Shown: in pieces, positions 61,445-64,000 of the stretch
Numbering within the stretch: position 1 is the first letter of the stretch
Layout: every line of letters begins with the position of its first letter
NCBI GenBank assembly: GCA_965183835.1
Contig: CBCYME010000004.1
Location: forward strand, 62,001-126,000
Direction: 5' to 3'
Source of the DNA: OMPR01 sp965183835
GTDB lineage: Bacteria > Pseudomonadota > Alphaproteobacteria > Rhodobacterales > Rhodobacteraceae
DNA: 64,000 bases
Position numbers and translations under genes: made by a program
Notes under the pieces: generated by a model
Told to the model about the DNA's origin: nothing
The model's input: only the letters and a program-made list of their open reading frames with translations
The model's database searches: none

Positions 61445-63802
61445 TTACATGGTGCGCCAGTCACCGCTCTGCTCGAAAGCATGGGCGGCCTGGTATATTT
61501 TCAGTTCACCATATTTTGGCCCGACGAGCATCATACCAATTGGCAATCCTTCACTTAAACCGCAAGGCACGTTCATAGCGGGCAGCCCGCCATTGAACGG
61601 TGCGGTGTTGCCGATCATCTCAAAGGCTCGTTGAACATAGAGACTGATTGAACAATCGGCGGGTGGAATTTCCTGTGGCTTCATCGGAACTGTTGGCATC
61701 AAAAGCAGGTCGTATTGCGTCAGGGCGTCGGCGTATTTTTCGTTCACCTTGCGCATCAGATTCTGCGCCTTGCCGTAGAAACGTCCACGATACTGTTCCT
61801 GAAAAAACTCGCCCAAAAACATGCAAACCTTAAGCGAATGGGTCAATTCATCGGCACGGGATCGCCACTGCGCCATGTGATCCATCATCGACGGCAGGAA
61901 CAGCCCCCGGTAGTTGGTTCCGCCGGAATTGCCATGCATCATGTGGTCTTGTAGGCCCTCAACGGTGATCGCGGTCCAGCAATCCACCGCCAGATGATGC
62001 TCGGGGATCGAAACCTCTTCTACCCTGGCACCAAGCTCGCGGAATCTTTCGGCGGCAGCAAGAACCTTCTGGTCGACATCTGCGTCGCTTTCAGGTCGAT
62101 GTATCCCTTCCTTGAGTATACCGATCCGTAACCCCTGTGCCCCGCGCCCCAGCGCTTCGGTATAGCGAAATGTCTGGGGGCAGTATTGGCGGGGGTCCAA
62201 CCCGTCCTCTCCTGCCAATACCTCCAAGAGCAGGGCGTTGTCCGCGACTGTGTTGGTCACTGGCCCGACGTGGTCGATGGTCTGCTCGATAGGCATCACC
62301 CCCGTGTAAGGCACCAATCCGTGTGTAGGCTTCATTCCGTATACGCCACAATTCGACGACGGAATGCGAATGGAACCGCCCTGATCCCCGGCGATGGCCA
62401 TGTCGACTTCGCCAGCTGCAACCAGTGCTGCAGATCCACCCGATGAACCTCCCGCCATATATCCGTGTTTCCATAGGTTCTGGATCGGTCCCTTTGCATT
62501 GGTATGTGAGCCGCCAGACAGGCAAAAGTTCTCACAATGGGACTTGCCAGCGATCACAGCGCCGGCGTCAAGCATCCGTGTGACAATGGTCGCGTCGATT
62601 TCTGGCGTATAGCCCTCCATGATCGATGATCCGTTCATCATCGGCACCCCGGCAAGGCATATCGTGTCCTTCAGAGCAATCCGCTTACCTCGCAACGGGC
62701 CGTCAGGTGCCCCCCGAACGTCGGTTTTCACATACCAGGCATTCAGCGGGTTTTCGGAGAAATCGGGGAAATGTCCCGGCGATCTGGGGTACCTGACCGG
62801 GGGCAAATTGTCTGGCGTGGAATCCAGCCGGTCATAGGCCTGAATATAGGGCTCCATGATTTCGGAAAACTCGGCCAGTTCTGCATCGGTCAGGCTCATT
62901 CCAAACCGATTGGCCATATCACGCATTTGCGAAAGGGTGGGTCGTTTCACAGTCATGTTTGTCACCAAATATGCGGGCAGCGGCTCGGATATTTGCCGGG
63001 CTGGTGCTGGGGTTTCAGATTTTTTCGGAACAACCCCAGTGGGTTGCGATGCTGACTGCCCGCGGGTTGATCTCGCTGCGCCAAACCCTAGGAACTGGTC
63101 AACTTTGGTCTGATCGGACAGATCAGTGCGGCTCAGCTCTGCGGTGATCCGTCCGCGTTCGAGAACCAGAACCCGATCCGACAGATCGGCGATAAAGTCG
63201 AAATTCTGCTCGACAAGAAGAATCGACAATCCCCGGCTTTTGCGCAGTTGAAGAAGGGTCTCGGCCATTTCTTCCATGATCGAGGGCTGGATGCCTTCGG
63301 TCGGCTCATCCAGAAGCAGGAAATCCGGATCTCCCATCAAACAACGGGCCAACGCCAGCAATTGTTGTTCGCCTCCGGACAAGGCCCCGCCCTCTCGATT
63401 GAGAAGCGGCCGCAAGCGTGGAAAATCTGAGAGCACGGCTTCTATCACGTCGTTTTCCGAGGCACCTGAATATTCGTGCCAAGCAAAGCGGAGGTTGTCA
63501 CGCACCGTAAGCTGCGGGAATATCCCACGCCCCTGAGGCACGTATCCCAACCCAAGCCCGGCCCGTTCGAAAGGCGAAATGCGGGTAATGTCAGTGGTAT
63601 GAAACCGCGCCGTTCCAGAGCTGGCGGGCAAAAACCCCATGATCGTTTTCAATAGGGTCGTCTTGCCCATCCCATTGTGGCCAAGAATGCCGACAACCTC
63701 ATTTTCGGCAACCGAGAATTCTATCCCGTGCAGGATCGGCACTTTGCCGTATCCCCCCGACAGGCCCTTTACCTCTAGTATTTCAGTGACGTCATCCGCC
63801 AT
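61445..63802 (-). CDS. Fusion of LivF/UrtE-type ABC ATPase and amidase
   Basis: A single open frame of 785 residues. Residues 1-240 are a complete ABC ATPase of the branched-chain amino acid/urea branch: Walker A GHNGMGKTT at 41-49, signature LSGGEQQLLALARCL, Walker B FLLLDEPTEG and the switch His after LLVEQN (here Asn-Phe). A Pro/Ala-rich linker (about 245-282) follows. An amidase begins near MTVKRPTLSQMRDMANRFG (residue 283), with catalytic Lys in RIALKDTI and the serine-rich signature GGSSGGSAALVAAGEVDMAI and GDQGGSIRIPSSNCG. The ATG at 63802 lies 1 base after the preceding stop. An internal ATG at 62956 could allow the amidase alone. Confidence 0.88.
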   Translation of the reverse strand: MADDVTEILEVKGLSGGYGKVPILHGIEFSVAENEVVGILGHNGMGKTTLLKTIMGFLPASSGTARFHTTDITRISPFERAGLGLGYVPQGRGIFPQLTVRDNLRFAWHEYSGASENDVIEAVLSDFPRLRPLLNREGGALSGGEQQLLALARCLMGDPDFLLLDEPTEGIQPSIMEEMAETLLQLRKSRGLSILLVEQNFDFIADLSDRVLVLERGRITAELSRTDLSDQTKVDQFLGFGAARSTRGQSASQPTGVVPKKSETPAPARQISEPLPAYLVTNMTVKRPTLSQMRDMANRFGMSLTDAELAEFSEIMEPYIQAYDRLDSTPDNLPPVRYPRSPGHFPDFSENPLNAWYVKTDVRGAPDGPLRGKRIALKDTICLAGVPMMNGSSIMEGYTPEIDATIVTRMLDAGAVIAGKSHCENFCLSGGSHTNAKGPIQNLWKHGYMAGGSSGGSAALVAAGEVDMAIAGDQGGSIRIPSSNCGVYGMKPTHGLVPYTGVMPIEQTIDHVGPVTNTVADNALLLEVLAGEDGLDPRQYCPQTFRYTEALGRGAQGLRIGILKEGIHRPESDADVDQKVLAAAERFRELGARVEEVSIPEHHLAVDCWTAITVEGLQDHMMHGNSGGTNYRGLFLPSMMDHMAQWRSRADELTHSLKVCMFLGEFFQEQYRGRFYGKAQNLMRKVNEKYADALTQYDLLLMPTVPMKPQEIPPADCSISLYVQRAFEMIGNTAPFNGGLPAMNVPCGLSEGLPIGMMLVGPKYGELKIYQAAHAFEQSGDWRTM

Positions 63803-63803
63803 G

Positions 63804-64000
63804 TCAGGCCTTCTTTCCAAGATATACATTACGCACGGTGGGGTTCGACATGACATGTTCGACATGGTCTTCCATCAAGACTGCACCCTGATGGAAAACT
63901 GTCACGTCTTTGGCGATTGAACGGATGAATTGCATGTCATGTTCTACGATGACGATGGCGGCGGTCTTGTTGAGCTCGTGTATGATGCTGGTCATGCGGT
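63804..64000 (-). CDS. ABC transporter ATPase, LivG/UrtD type, C-terminal part
   Basis: The frame is open through the right edge, so only about the last 65 residues are seen. VIVEHDMQFIRSIAKDVTVF contains the switch His (H-loop) of ABC ATPases, and the tail NPTVRNVYLGKKA is typical of LivG/UrtD proteins. It ends 1 base before the LivF-amidase start, so an uptake operon for an amide, amino acid or urea-like compound extends beyond the window. Confidence 0.88.
   Translation of the reverse strand, partial: RMTSIIHELNKTAAIVIVEHDMQFIRSIAKDVTVFHQGAVLMEDHVEHVMSNPTVRNVYLGKKA

Overview
The window looks like a chromosomal segment of a marine-type alphaproteobacterium of the Rhodobacteraceae (Roseobacter group). 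This is an inference from the protein families and gene order seen here: gpmI-envC-ctpA, accD-folC, zapE, a DUF2794 protein, an MbfA-type iron exporter preceded by an Irr-type (ICE) palindrome, TRAP and tripartite tricarboxylate (TTT) transporters, and an aerobic benzoyl-CoA (box) pathway. No rRNA, phage, insertion sequence or CRISPR array was seen. There is one tRNA, tRNA-Arg(CCU).

Region 1 (1-31700) is mainly housekeeping. It holds the 3' end of gpmI, an EnvC-like protein with no zinc ligands, ctpA, two linked unknown genes and a lipoprotein. Next comes a large ABC-exporter-like protein with a decayed ATPase and a C-terminal cyclic-nucleotide-binding domain, translationally overlapped with a CPBP membrane protease. 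Then come accD, folC, zapE, several transporters, hydrolases, fghA, mbfA with its Irr box, a TetR regulator, an I78 inhibitor, a cytochrome c', a NIF3/YqfO-like protein, DUF2794, an NlpC/P60 protein, an M17 aminopeptidase, a beta-carbonic anhydrase, a DUF4139 protein, asd, an MFS protein and a DUF3095 protein. Four genes in this stretch (ABC protein, NIF3-like, aminopeptidase, and a small conserved unknown) are each broken by a single-base frameshift at a short homopolymer. That pattern suggests base-calling errors as much as real decay.

Region 2 (31700-36200) has a PLP decarboxylase, a 5-carboxymethyl-2-hydroxymuconate isomerase whose TTG start places the catalytic proline at position 1, a 3-hydroxyacyl-CoA dehydrogenase-like gene behind a perfect 12-copy hexanucleotide repeat, and a fumarylacetoacetate-hydrolase-family gene. 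It may be an aromatic or carnitine catabolic neighbourhood.

Region 3 (36300-49660) is a benzoate module: a TRAP transporter (P, Q, M), a feruloyl-CoA-synthase-like ligase, benzoate-CoA ligase, an alpha/beta hydrolase, boxC, boxB, a 57-residue four-cysteine protein, boxA and boxR. The same GCATTATWWTGC-type palindrome lies in front of the TRAP operon, the ligase, boxC and boxR, often on top of the -10 element. This reads as one BoxR regulon that includes uptake. No boxD aldehyde dehydrogenase is present.

Region 4 (49675-64000) is all on the minus strand. It has a YcaQ-like protein and a LacI regulator, the tRNA, then a DUF3604 (PHP-like) protein, a universal stress protein, TTT genes A, B and C, a MarR regulator, an AMP-dependent acyl-CoA ligase, a single-frame fusion of a LivF/UrtE ATPase with an amidase, and the end of a LivG/UrtD ATPase. 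An identical 18-bp element sits in front of marR and in front of the TTT operon, in opposite orientations, and is the likely MarR operator.
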